Assembly: GCA_000433255.1 (NCBI GenBank)
Contig: HF998234.1
Coordinates: 23,983-43,970 of the forward strand
Reading direction: 5' to 3'
Length of the DNA: 19,988 nucleotides
DNA from: Coprobacillus sp. CAG:605
GTDB taxonomy: Bacteria; Bacillota_I; Bacilli_A; RF39; UBA660
Shown in pieces: positions 6,698 through 13,655 of this stretch. Every line of letters begins with the position of its first letter. Position 1 is the stretch's first letter. The notes beneath the pieces are model-generated. The model saw nothing but the letters and a program-made list of their open reading frames with translations. It was not told the origin of the DNA and ran no database searches. Position numbers and translations under genes: made by a program.

Positions 6698-7270
6698 ATG
6701 AAAGAACACAAAAAAGCCTTTAATGCTTTAACATTAGGAGCGATAGCACTAGATATTTTAATTATTATTCTAGGAGCATATTTTATAGCTAAGCCAACAA
6801 CAAGCGCCAGCATCATTGGATACGTTTTGGGAATATTATTAATTATCGTAGGAATTTATAATATTATCAAATTTATCGTTAATATGGGTACTAACAAGTT
6901 TTTCTTAATAGAAATCATTAGTGGTATATTAACAATCATAGCCGGAATTTTTATGGTTTACAATCCATTTTCTCTAGCTAACATCACAACAATTGGAGTA
7001 GGACTTTGGTTGATAGTATCAGCTACAATCAAAGGTGCCATCGCTCTTCAATTTAAAAAATTTAATGAAGAAACATGGATATTATCCTTAATTATAGCAG
7101 CTATAACTCTAATCCTCGGTATTTTAATAATAGTAAATCCATTTGAATCATATATCGTTCTTGCTGTATACGTTGGAGTTATGGTATGCGTATATGCTGC
7201 TATGGATATCGTACAGCAAATATTATTTAGAAAAAGAGTTAAAGAAATAGTTAAAATATTCTTTGAATAA
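6698..7270 (+). CDS. HdeD/DUF308 family membrane protein
   Basis: A 190-residue, very hydrophobic protein with about six predicted membrane helices (roughly 10-31, 37-62, 69-87, 94-117, 127-147 and 151-175), arranged as repeated two-helix units with the pattern G-x-x-x-I-x-x-G-I-x-x-(Y/I)-x-P-F/T, for example LGAYFIAKPTTS, IAGIFMVYNPFS and LGILIIVNPFES. This repeated 'hairpin plus NPF' layout is characteristic of the HdeD/DUF308 family; HdeD of E. coli is linked to acid resistance, but in Gram-positives the role is unknown. The basic C-terminus (RKRVKEIVK) would face the cytoplasm. The start has an ATAGGAGA site. The terminator begins within its stop codon. Confidence 0.8.
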   Translation: MKEHKKAFNALTLGAIALDILIIILGAYFIAKPTTSASIIGYVLGILLIIVGIYNIIKFIVNMGTNKFFLIEIISGILTIIAGIFMVYNPFSLANITTIGVGLWLIVSATIKGAIALQFKKFNEETWILSLIIAAITLILGILIIVNPFESYIVLAVYVGVMVCVYAAMDIVQQILFRKRVKEIVKIFFE

Positions 7271-7290
7271 GCGATTAATAGTCGCTTTTT
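7269..7290 (+). terminator. Intrinsic terminator after the DUF308 gene
   Basis: AAGCGA (7269-7274) pairs with TCGCTT (7282-7287), with T 7286-7290. The stem uses two bases of the TAA stop (7268-7270). Confidence 0.75.
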
Positions 7291-7305
7291 ATTTTACGAA
7301 TATCA

Positions 7306-7334
7306 TTGCTAAAATTAAAAAAATGACTTATACT
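7306..7334 (+). promoter_or_regulatory. Sigma-A promoter of eno
   Basis: TTGCTA (7306-7311), a 17-base spacer and TATACT (7329-7334), giving a leader of about 28 bases before the enolase start. Confidence 0.65.
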
Positions 7335-7368
7335 TATTATGTATTAAAAAATAAAGGTGGTTAAAAAT

Positions 7369-8601
7369 ATGAATATTAAAAAAATACATGCAAGAGAAAT
7401 TTTAGATTCTCGTGGAAATCCAACTGTAGAATGTGACGTTGAATTAGAAAATGGTATTAAGGCAACAGCATCAGTACCATCAGGCGCCTCAACTGGATCT
7501 CGTGAAGCATTAGAACTTCGCGATAATGACCCAAAAAGATACCATGGTAAAGGTGTTTTAAAAGCTGTTGAAAATATAAACACAACTATTGCCCAAGCCC
7601 TAGAAGGAAAAGCTTTAGTGCAAACTAGTATCGATAGCACACTAAATGCCCTAGATGGAACTGAATTTAAATCAAACCTAGGTGCTAACGCAACTCTAGC
7701 TGTCTCATTAGCGTGTCTAAAAGCTGCTGCTAAATCAGAAAATAAGGAACTATACGAATATGTTTCAGGTGGCAAAGTCACTTTGCCTATCCCAATGATG
7801 AATATCATAAATGGTGGTAAACATGCTAACAATGATTTAGATATCCAAGAATTTATGATTATGCCAACAGTTAAAACTTTCAAAGAGCGTCTAAGAGCAG
7901 GTTCAGAAATATTCCATACCCTAAAGAAAATTCTAAATGATATGGGTTGTTCAACTGGCGTTGGCGACGAAGGTGGTTTTGCGCCAAACCTTAAAAACAA
8001 CGAAGAAGCCCTAGAATTAATTGTAAAAGCTATTAAAGAATCCGGTTACACTCCTGGTAATGATGTCTTTATTGCTCTAGATGTAGCATCATCAGAAATT
8101 TATGATGCCAATACTAATACTTATAGTATCGATGGTAAAAAACTAAATCCAACTGAACTAACTAACTACTATATTAGTTTAATTGAAAAATATCCAGTCG
8201 TTAGCATCGAAGATGCCTTTATGGAAGACGACTTTGAATCACTAGCTAAGCTAACTTCTATAATTGGCTCAAAAATAATGCTAGTAGGAGACGATTATTT
8301 TGTAACAAATAAAAAATTTCTTCAAAAAGGTATCGACAATCATGCCGGAAATGCTATTCTTTTAAAAGCTAATCAAATTGGAACCGTAACTGAAATGGTT
8401 GATACTATAGTTCTAGCTAAGAAAAATAACTATAAAATGATAATCTCCCATCGTAGTGGTGAAACCGAAGATACATTTATTGCTGACTTAGCCGTTGGTC
8501 TATGCATTCCATACATTAAGACTGGTTCACTATCGCGTGGTGAAAGAATTGCTAAATACAATAGATTATTAAGAATTGAAGAAAAACTTGAAAATAATTA
8601 A
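7369..8601 (+). CDS. eno: Enolase (phosphopyruvate hydratase)
   Basis: Converts 2-phosphoglycerate to phosphoenolpyruvate in glycolysis; cytoplasmic and Mg-dependent. It has 410 residues from the ATG at 7369 (MNIKKIHAREILDSRGNPTV), preceded by AAAGGTGG; an in-frame GTG at 7357 overlaps that site and is less likely. It is about 20 residues shorter than the usual 430, but all key residues are present: Glu161 (DIQEF) and Glu201 (GDEGGF), metal ligands Asp238, Glu281 and Asp308 (ALD, SIED, VGDDYF), Lys333 (LLKANQ), His361-Arg362-Ser363 (SHRSGETED) and Lys384 (YIKTGS). The SIED motif is followed by AF where Gly-Leu is common. It stands alone with its own promoter, away from other glycolytic genes, beside secG and rnr as seen in several Firmicutes. 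Confidence 0.97.
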   Translation: MNIKKIHAREILDSRGNPTVECDVELENGIKATASVPSGASTGSREALELRDNDPKRYHGKGVLKAVENINTTIAQALEGKALVQTSIDSTLNALDGTEFKSNLGANATLAVSLACLKAAAKSENKELYEYVSGGKVTLPIPMMNIINGGKHANNDLDIQEFMIMPTVKTFKERLRAGSEIFHTLKKILNDMGCSTGVGDEGGFAPNLKNNEEALELIVKAIKESGYTPGNDVFIALDVASSEIYDANTNTYSIDGKKLNPTELTNYYISLIEKYPVVSIEDAFMEDDFESLAKLTSIIGSKIMLVGDDYFVTNKKFLQKGIDNHAGNAILLKANQIGTVTEMVDTIVLAKKNNYKMIISHRSGETEDTFIADLAVGLCIPYIKTGSLSRGERIAKYNRLLRIEEKLENN

Positions 8602-8608
8602 GAATTTC

Positions 8609-8637
8609 TTGCATAAGTCCAGGGTTTATGGTATAGT
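8609..8637 (+). promoter_or_regulatory. Promoter of secG, TG-extended
   Basis: TTGCAT (8609-8614), a 17-base spacer and TATAGT (8632-8637) preceded by TG-G (8629-8631). No clear terminator separates it from eno. The leader is short: a start near 8644 leaves only the GGAAG site before the ATG. Confidence 0.7.
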
Positions 8638-8661
8638 TTTAAAAGAACGGAAGTGTTTTTT

Positions 8662-8880
8662 ATGGAAACTTTACTATTAATCGTATCAGTATTATTAATT
8701 GCTATTGTTCTACTTCAAAGTAATAAAGCAAGCGACGCTGGTCAAATAATCACTGGTGGCAATGAAGCGTTATTTAAAAAGCAAAAAGAAAGAGGCTTAG
8801 AACTATTTATTAGTAGACTAACCTTAATCTTAGGAATTTTATTCTTTTTAATCTCATTCATTCTATTTTTACAAAAGTAA
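8662..8880 (+). CDS. secG: Preprotein translocase subunit SecG
   Basis: A small auxiliary subunit of the SecYEG export channel. It has 72 residues from the ATG at 8662; a GTG at 8653 overlaps the GGAAG ribosome site and is less likely. Two membrane helices (about 2-20 and 48-70) flank a short polar loop. Family marks: LLQSNKASDAG after helix 1, NEALFKKQKERGLE in the loop, and LTLILGILFFLISFIL in helix 2. The place directly upstream of rnr and smpB is the conserved Firmicutes order secG-rnr-smpB. A terminator follows, so rnr must rely on its own promoter or readthrough. Confidence 0.92.
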   Translation: METLLLIVSVLLIAIVLLQSNKASDAGQIITGGNEALFKKQKERGLELFISRLTLILGILFFLISFILFLQK

Positions 8881-8910
8881 GTTTCAAGAAATTGAAGCTT
8901 TTTCTTTTTT
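8879..8910 (+). terminator. Intrinsic terminator after secG
   Basis: AAGTTTCAA (8879-8887) pairs with TTGAAGCTT (8892-8900), 9 pairs with one G-T and a GAAA loop, followed by T-rich sequence broken by one C. The first two bases are part of the secG TAA. Confidence 0.8.
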
Positions 8911-8974
8911 CTAAGAACTAGATTGTAAAATATTGCTAATCATATAGTAAATAATACTCATTTTTCCGTAAGTA

Positions 8975-8983
8975 TGATAAAAT
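8975..8983 (+). promoter_or_regulatory. Candidate TG-extended -10 for rnr
   Basis: TG-A followed by TAAAAT (8978-8983), with no recognisable -35 at proper spacing. It lies 20 bases before the rnr start, as expected if rnr and smpB form their own unit after the secG terminator. Confidence 0.4.
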
Positions 8984-9003
8984 TAATTTAAGAAGGTGAA
9001 TAC

Positions 9004-11124
9004 ATGAAACAAGAAATACTTAATAAACTAGAAAACATTCATGAAGCTAAAACTCTAATTGAAATAAATGACTTACTAGGGTTAAAAACCGCTGACGAAT
9101 TACGAGAACTCCAAGAAACATTAAACGAATTAGTAGAAGAATACTTAGTGTTCTATACAAAGAAAGAAAAATATATTCTTTTAAAAAATTGCCCATCTTT
9201 AAAAATTGGACAAATCTCTATTAACAAAAAAGGCTTTGGTTTTGTAATTCTTCCTAACGAAGAAGATATCTATGTTGATGCTTCTAACCTAAACAACGCT
9301 ATTCATGGTGATATTGTCTTATGTGAAGTAACAAAAAATGGCTTAAAAAAAGAAGGCAAAGTCATTAGAACACTAAAAAGAGAATTAAAAAATGTTGTTG
9401 GGGAAGTTATTTATCAAGATGATGAAAAATATCTAAAATTAGATGATGACAAATTAAATATTACCGTTAAACTTGACCCTGATTATGCTCATAATTGTGT
9501 TGAAGGCCATAAAGTTTTAGTTGAACTAACTAAAGAGTTAAAGAAAAAAGTCTATTTAGGAACTGTTTTAAAAATAATTGGTCACAAAAATGACCCTAAA
9601 GTTGATATCCTAAGCATTGCTTATAAATATGGAATTTATGAAGATTTTCCAGAAGACGTTATTGAACAATTAGATGCCATCCCTGATGAAGTATCCAAAG
9701 ACGAGTTAAAAAATCGCCGTGACTTAACAGATAAAGTTATTTTTACTATTGACGGTGATGATACTAAAGATATCGACGACGCCATAAGCCTTGAAATGAA
9801 TGGCGAAAATTATGTTCTAGGGGTCCACATTGCCGATGTTTCCAACTACGTTAAAGAAAATACGCCCCTTGGTGATGAAGCATTTAAACGTGGAACTTCT
9901 TCTTATCTTGCTGATACTGTAATTCCAATGCTACCCCATAAGCTATCTAACGGCATTTGCTCTTTAAACGAAGGGGTAATTCGTTTATCAATGTCTTGCG
10001 TTATGGAATTTGACAATCAAGGCAAACTAGTTAACTATGATATTTTTCCAAGTTATATTAGAAGTCACAAAAAAATGACTTATAAAAAAGTTAATGATAT
10101 TATTGAACGTGGTATTATAGCTGAAGATTATAAACCATTTGCTGAAACTTTAATCAAAATGAATGAACTAGCTCATATTTTAAGAAAAATGAAAGAACGT
10201 CGAGGTTATATTGATTTTGACCTAGACGAGGCTAAAATTATTCAAGATGAAAATGGGGTTGCTATCGATGTTGTAAAAAGAGTACGTGAAGCCGGAGAAC
10301 TACTAATTGAAGACTTTATGATTGCTGCTAATGAATGCGTTGCAACTCATATATATAATATGGACTTACCATTTATCTATCGTATTCATGAAAATCCTAA
10401 GCCAGAAAAAGTAGAAGACTTCTTAAATATGGTAAATCTTCTAGGATATCACTTACATACTAAAATTACCAATATTACTCCATATACAATGCAAAGAGTA
10501 CTAGAAGAATTAGCTGATAAAAAAGAGTTTCCTATTCTTTCAACACTTCTATTAAGAAGCATGCGCAAAGCTGAGTACTCTAAAGAAAACTTAGGACACT
10601 TTGGTATTGCATCAAAAGCCTACACCCATTTCACATCACCAATTAGAAGATATCCAGACTTAGAAGTTCATCGTCTTTTAAAGAAATATCTTGTTGAAAA
10701 CGACATGTCAATGTCGACAATTGACTTCTTAAATACCGCTTTAGTAGAGATTGCATCTCATTCTTCAGAAAGAGAAGTTGCCGCTCAAAATGCCGAACGA
10801 GATGTTGATGATATGAAAATGGCTGAATACATGGAGAAAAATGTTGGTAAAACCTATGTTGGTACTATAAGCTCGGTCACATCATTTGGATTCTTTGTTG
10901 AATTAGATAACCTAATCGAAGGCTTAGTTCATATAAGTACATTAAAAAAGGATTATTACAATTATGTTCCTGAATTATTAAGCATTATAGGTAAAAGTAC
11001 TAAAAAAACTTATCGTCTAGGCGATAAAGTTAAAGTAATATGTACAGCCGCTTCAAAAGAAACCGCTATGATAGATTTTGAAATCGTTGAGGATAAAGAT
11101 GGAAATAAAAAACAGAAAAGCTAA
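9004..11124 (+). CDS. rnr: Ribonuclease R (3'-5' exoribonuclease, RNB family)
   Basis: A processive exoribonuclease that degrades structured RNA and, with SmpB-tmRNA, clears non-stop mRNAs. It has 706 residues. Order: N-terminal helix-turn-helix-like part (about 1-60), cold-shock OB domains (about 65-195, with GQISINKKGFGFVILPNEED), the catalytic RNB domain (about 238-570) and a C-terminal S1 domain (about 616-690, VGTISSVTSFGFFVEL). The metal-binding Asp cluster is intact: Asp250, Asp256, Asp258 and Asp259 in TIDGDDTKDIDDAIS, matching E. coli D272/D278/D280/D281. Also seen are GVHIADVSNYV, the RGTSSYLADTVIPMLPHKLS region and AYTHFTSPIRRYPDL. The tail is short and charged. The start has an AAGAAGGTG site. 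The 3' end overlaps smpB by 26 bases, so the two are coupled. Confidence 0.96.
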   Translation: MKQEILNKLENIHEAKTLIEINDLLGLKTADELRELQETLNELVEEYLVFYTKKEKYILLKNCPSLKIGQISINKKGFGFVILPNEEDIYVDASNLNNAIHGDIVLCEVTKNGLKKEGKVIRTLKRELKNVVGEVIYQDDEKYLKLDDDKLNITVKLDPDYAHNCVEGHKVLVELTKELKKKVYLGTVLKIIGHKNDPKVDILSIAYKYGIYEDFPEDVIEQLDAIPDEVSKDELKNRRDLTDKVIFTIDGDDTKDIDDAISLEMNGENYVLGVHIADVSNYVKENTPLGDEAFKRGTSSYLADTVIPMLPHKLSNGICSLNEGVIRLSMSCVMEFDNQGKLVNYDIFPSYIRSHKKMTYKKVNDIIERGIIAEDYKPFAETLIKMNELAHILRKMKERRGYIDFDLDEAKIIQDENGVAIDVVKRVREAGELLIEDFMIAANECVATHIYNMDLPFIYRIHENPKPEKVEDFLNMVNLLGYHLHTKITNITPYTMQRVLEELADKKEFPILSTLLLRSMRKAEYSKENLGHFGIASKAYTHFTSPIRRYPDLEVHRLLKKYLVENDMSMSTIDFLNTALVEIASHSSEREVAAQNAERDVDDMKMAEYMEKNVGKTYVGTISSVTSFGFFVELDNLIEGLVHISTLKKDYYNYVPELLSIIGKSTKKTYRLGDKVKVICTAASKETAMIDFEIVEDKDGNKKQKS

Positions 11125-11533
11125 TTTTGAATATTTTATTGAAGAACGCTATGAAGCCGGAATTGAGCTAAAAGGAACCGAAATCAAATCAATAAGAAAA
11201 GGCTCCTGTGATATAAAAGACTCTTTTATCATTATTAAAAATCAAGAAGCCTTCCTATTAAATACTTATATTGCCAAATACGAAGAAGGAAATATTTTTA
11301 ACCACGAAGAACGACGTACCAGAAAACTTCTTCTTCATAAAAAAGAAATAAAAAAACTATTAGAAGCCTCTAGTAGAGACGGCTATTCTCTAATACCGTT
11401 AAGTATTTATCTAAAAAAAGGCAAGGCCAAGGTTGAAATTGGTGTTTGTAAAGGTAAAAAACTTTATGATAAGAGAGAAACTATCAAAAAAAGAGACTTA
11501 GAACGTGAAAATAGTCGTAACTATTCTTATTAA
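11099..11533 (+). CDS. smpB: SsrA-binding protein SmpB
   Basis: Binds tmRNA and brings it to stalled ribosomes for trans-translation. It has 144 residues from the ATG at 11099 (MEIKNRKANFEYFIEERYEA), within the rnr 3' end and preceded by GAGGA; an in-frame ATG at 11078 would add seven residues and is not supported by a ribosome site. Typical motifs: GIELKGTEIKSIRKGSCDIK with DSF, EGNIFNHEERRTRKLLLHK, IPLSIYLKKGKAKVEI and the C-terminal KGKKLYDKRETIKKRDLER, the tail that enters the mRNA channel. It shares a transcript with rnr, a known functional partner. The ssrA gene, often next door, is not in the 190 bases that follow. Confidence 0.97.
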   Translation: MEIKNRKANFEYFIEERYEAGIELKGTEIKSIRKGSCDIKDSFIIIKNQEAFLLNTYIAKYEEGNIFNHEERRTRKLLLHKKEIKKLLEASSRDGYSLIPLSIYLKKGKAKVEIGVCKGKKLYDKRETIKKRDLERENSRNYSY

Positions 11534-11537
11534 AAGC

Positions 11538-11567
11538 ATACAATATCATTATGGTATTGTATTTTTT
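11538..11567 (+). terminator. Intrinsic terminator after smpB
   Basis: A 10-bp stem (11538-11547 with 11553-11562, one G-T pair) with the 5-base loop ATTAT, then six T. One of the strongest terminators in the window. Confidence 0.9.
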
Positions 11568-11617
11568 GTCAATTAATGTAAAACAAGATTATATTGTGTA
11601 ATTTATTGCAAAAATGT

Positions 11618-11646
11618 TTGCATTTCATAAAATATTGTGGTAGACT
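11618..11646 (+). promoter_or_regulatory. Promoter of the 98-residue orphan gene, TG-extended
   Basis: TTGCAT (11618-11623), a 17-base spacer and TAGACT (11641-11646) preceded by TG-G (11638-11640). It has a recognisable -35, ideal spacing and the TG extension. Confidence 0.7.
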
Positions 11647-11726
11647 TAATAACGCAACCCAAAAAAGGGTGGCAAAAAGTGTGGTAGTTATAAATTAAAT
11701 ATAAAATTATGAAAGAGGTGAAACAT
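11647..11726 (+). promoter_or_regulatory. Leader with 5' hairpin upstream of the 98-residue gene
   Basis: Close to the expected transcript start is a hairpin: GCAACCC (11654-11660) with GGGTGGC (11667-11673), six pairs with one A-G mismatch and an all-A loop of six. About 40 AT-rich bases without structure follow, then the AGAGGTG ribosome site (11714-11720). There is no T-run, so it is not a terminator. It may stabilise the mRNA or be a binding site; no known riboswitch class is recognised. Confidence 0.4.
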
Positions 11727-12023
11727 ATGGAAAAAGAAATTACTATTAACGATATTATGGCTCATTATACTGAAGAAGAAATGGCCGCTCTTGCAATTCG
11801 TCAAGAAAACCCTTTCTTCCAAAAATTAGTTGACACATACAGTAAATACCCTGTAGAAAAGCTATATCCAGTTTTAATCGCATTAGAACAAAGAATTATG
11901 GAAAAGAAAGACCTTAGAAGCTTCAACCATAAATTAGCTTTACTACAAGGAGCAATAAATTACAATAACAAAAAAAGTTTAAAAAGAACTTTAGCTAATT
12001 CAAGCGTTCGTTACTATAACTAA
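11727..12023 (+). CDS. Unrecognised small soluble protein (98 residues)
   Basis: I do not recognise this family. The start at 11727 (MEKEITINDIMAHYTEEEMA) is chosen because AGAGGTG lies 6 bases upstream; an in-frame ATG at 11709 would lie before that site. There is no signal peptide and no membrane segment. The protein is predicted mostly helical: an acidic N-terminal half (ITINDIMAHYTEEEMAALAI), a middle with NPFFQKLVDTYSKYPVEKLYPVLIALEQRI, and a basic C-terminal third (KKSLKRTLANSSVRYYN) that could contact nucleic acid. It stands alone, between strong terminators, with its own promoter and leader. Codon use looks like that of its neighbours, so recent transfer is not indicated. Function unknown; the well-formed signals make it very likely a real expressed gene. 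Confidence 0.78.
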   Translation: MEKEITINDIMAHYTEEEMAALAIRQENPFFQKLVDTYSKYPVEKLYPVLIALEQRIMEKKDLRSFNHKLALLQGAINYNNKKSLKRTLANSSVRYYN

Positions 12024-12049
12024 GAAACAGAATTTATCTGTTTCTTTTT
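12023..12049 (+). terminator. Intrinsic terminator after the 98-residue gene
   Basis: AGAAACAG (12023-12030) pairs perfectly with CTGTTTCT (12038-12045), followed by T to 12049. It begins on the last base of the TAA stop. Confidence 0.85.
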
Positions 12050-12066
12050 ATAAATTCAAAAATTTG

Positions 12067-12075
12067 TGTTATAAT
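12067..12075 (+). promoter_or_regulatory. TG-extended -10 promoter of the DUF3048 gene
   Basis: TG-T plus a consensus TATAAT (12070-12075). The -35 position reads TTTATA, weak, and lies at the end of the preceding terminator. Confidence 0.65.
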
Positions 12076-12101
12076 TATACCAAGAGTAAGGAGTATAAAG
12101 T

Positions 12102-13217
12102 ATGAATAAAATCAAATCTTTTTTTAAAAACTTAAAACCAAAACAAAAAATATGCCTTATTGGCATTTTAATAGCAATAATATTTATATCAATATTAACT
12201 GTTATCGTCTTAAGTAAAAATCATAAACAACCAACTAATCAAGAAAATCCAAGGGAAGAAATCAAAGATGAAGCTAAAGTCGAACCAAAAGTAACTATTA
12301 TCGATGAAAATTCTAATACTCGTCCCTTCGCCGTAATGATTAATAATCACCCTCAAGCAAGAGCACACCATGCCGGTCTTCAAGATGCCTATATGATTTA
12401 TGAAATAATTGTTGAAGGCGGCTTAACTAGGTACCTAGCATTATATAAAGACCAAACAACTGAAAAAATAGGTAGCGTTAGAAGTTCTAGACATTATTTC
12501 CTTGATTATGCCATGGAAAATGACGCTATGTACGTTCACTGGGGTTGGTCTCCTCAAGCACAAAGTGATATCTCGACTTATAAAATAAATAACATCAACG
12601 GTCTAACTTACGAAGGAACATACTTCTATCGTGATAGAACCCTTGGCGTCTCTAAAGAACACACTGGCTTTACTAACATGGAACTACTAAACAAAGCGGC
12701 AAGTAAATTAAACTATCGTACCACAACTAATCAAAAAGCCCTTCTAAATTATATTGCTGGCGATGTTGATTTAAGTACTATGGAAAACACTCAAAAAGCC
12801 GATACCATAACGATTCGTTATTCCCAATCAATAACTGATAAATATGTTTATGACGCTGAAACTAAAACCTATAAACGCTACGTAAATAATAAAGAACATA
12901 TTGACGATGTAACTAAAAAACAATATACTTTTAAAAATATCATTACTTACCAAGTTGGCAATAATACCATAAGTGGCGATGAAAAAGGTCGTCAAGACTT
13001 AGGAAATGTAGGATCTGGAGAAGGCTATTACATCACAAATGGTTATGCCATAAAAATAAAATGGTCTAAAGAATCACGAGATACCAAAACAAAATATACA
13101 CTACTTGATGGCACAGAGTTAAAAGTTTCTGATGGTAATACATTTATTCAAATTCAACCTAAAAATCAGAATCTAACTATTGAACAAAATATTGAAGAAA
13201 AAGCTAATCAAGAATAA
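12102..13217 (+). CDS. Membrane-anchored DUF3048 (YerB-like) protein
   Basis: A 371-residue protein with a basic N-terminus, one membrane helix (about 17-37), a charged linker (40-66) and an extracellular DUF3048 domain. Hallmarks: RPFAVMINNHPQARAHHAGL (74-93), AYMIYEIIVEGGLTRYLALY (97-116), KIGSVRSSRHYFLDYA (122-137) and the C-terminal half with DTITIRYSQS, the DLGNVGSGEGYYITNGYAIK region and YTLLDGTELKVSDGNTFIQI. YerB of B. subtilis and its relatives are lipoproteins of unknown function; this one has no lipobox Cys and seems held by an uncleaved helix instead. The start has a TAAGGAG site. It is followed after 12 bases by a small membrane protein, probably in one operon. Family assignment is firm; function is unknown. 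Confidence 0.88.
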   Translation: MNKIKSFFKNLKPKQKICLIGILIAIIFISILTVIVLSKNHKQPTNQENPREEIKDEAKVEPKVTIIDENSNTRPFAVMINNHPQARAHHAGLQDAYMIYEIIVEGGLTRYLALYKDQTTEKIGSVRSSRHYFLDYAMENDAMYVHWGWSPQAQSDISTYKINNINGLTYEGTYFYRDRTLGVSKEHTGFTNMELLNKAASKLNYRTTTNQKALLNYIAGDVDLSTMENTQKADTITIRYSQSITDKYVYDAETKTYKRYVNNKEHIDDVTKKQYTFKNIITYQVGNNTISGDEKGRQDLGNVGSGEGYYITNGYAIKIKWSKESRDTKTKYTLLDGTELKVSDGNTFIQIQPKNQNLTIEQNIEEKANQE

Positions 13218-13229
13218 AAAGGAGAAAAA

Positions 13230-13508
13230 ATGGATACACTAATTGCATTTCTAAGTAAAAATTATATTATATTTATTATTATAACAATCTTTCTAATCTT
13301 TGCTTTAGTTGGTTATATTATTGATACTAAAACCATAAATACCAAGGATACAAATCAAAATAAAGAAGATGAGCTAAAAGACGAAACTTTAAAAGAAGAA
13401 ACGGAAACCCTAACTTCTATGATGAATCGTCAAATGAATAATCCTGATATTGCCGATGCCAAACTCGGGGAAAGCGACAATCATAAAGATAACGTTGAAC
13501 AACTATAA
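13230..13508 (+). CDS. Small membrane protein with acidic cytoplasmic or external tail
   Basis: A 92-residue protein of unknown function. It has a single N-terminal membrane helix (about 10-32, YIIFIIITIFLIFALVGYII) followed by a polar, strongly acidic tail (many Asp/Glu at 46-62, then MMNRQMNNPDIADAKLGESD). No domain is recognised. A strong AAAAGGAG site lies just upstream, 12 bases after the DUF3048 gene, so the two are almost surely co-transcribed; a terminator follows. It may be a partner of the DUF3048 protein, but that rests only on position. Confidence 0.7.
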   Translation: MDTLIAFLSKNYIIFIIITIFLIFALVGYIIDTKTINTKDTNQNKEDELKDETLKEETETLTSMMNRQMNNPDIADAKLGESDNHKDNVEQL

Positions 13509-13530
13509 AATCCTTTTTGGGATTTTTTTT
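13507..13530 (+). terminator. Intrinsic terminator after the DUF3048 operon
   Basis: AAATCC (13508-13513) pairs with GGATTT (13520-13525) with a 6-base loop, then a run of T to 13530. It partly overlaps the TAA stop (13506-13508). Confidence 0.75.
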
Positions 13531-13563
13531 AGTCCATTAAACTCCCATTTTAAAAGCCTTCAG

Positions 13564-13595
13564 CCTCTGTTTGGAAATTATAGCTAAAACAAAGG
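13564..13595 (+). repeat. Imperfect inverted repeat upstream of the cdaA promoter
   Basis: CCTCTGTTT (13564-13572) can pair with AAACAAAGG (13587-13595) with one C-A mismatch around a 14-base loop. It lies upstream of the -10 of cdaA, so it is outside the transcript; a regulator binding site is possible but unproven. The rest of the 13531-13655 gap shows nothing else. Confidence 0.3.
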
Positions 13596-13617
13596 GGTAG
13601 AAAACTTAAAGATAATT

Positions 13618-13626
13618 TGCTATAAT
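13618..13626 (+). promoter_or_regulatory. TG-extended -10 promoter of cdaA-cdaR
   Basis: TG-C plus TATAAT (13621-13626). The -35 position (TAGAAA at 13598-13603) is a poor match, so the extended -10 would carry recognition. The transcript would start near 13633, just before the AGAGAG ribosome site. Confidence 0.65.
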
Positions 13627-13655
13627 AATCTAGAATAAGAAAGAGAGATGTTGTT

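Noticed and set aside
7344..8000. A 218-residue open frame antisense to enolase
   Set aside because: It lies opposite a fully conserved eno gene, has low-complexity Ser/Leu/Phe-rich composition typical of a shadow frame, and no matching ribosome site or family motif.
13531..13655. ydaO-type c-di-AMP riboswitch before cdaA
   Set aside because: The transcript leader after the -10 at 13621 is only about 25 bases, far too short for that riboswitch.
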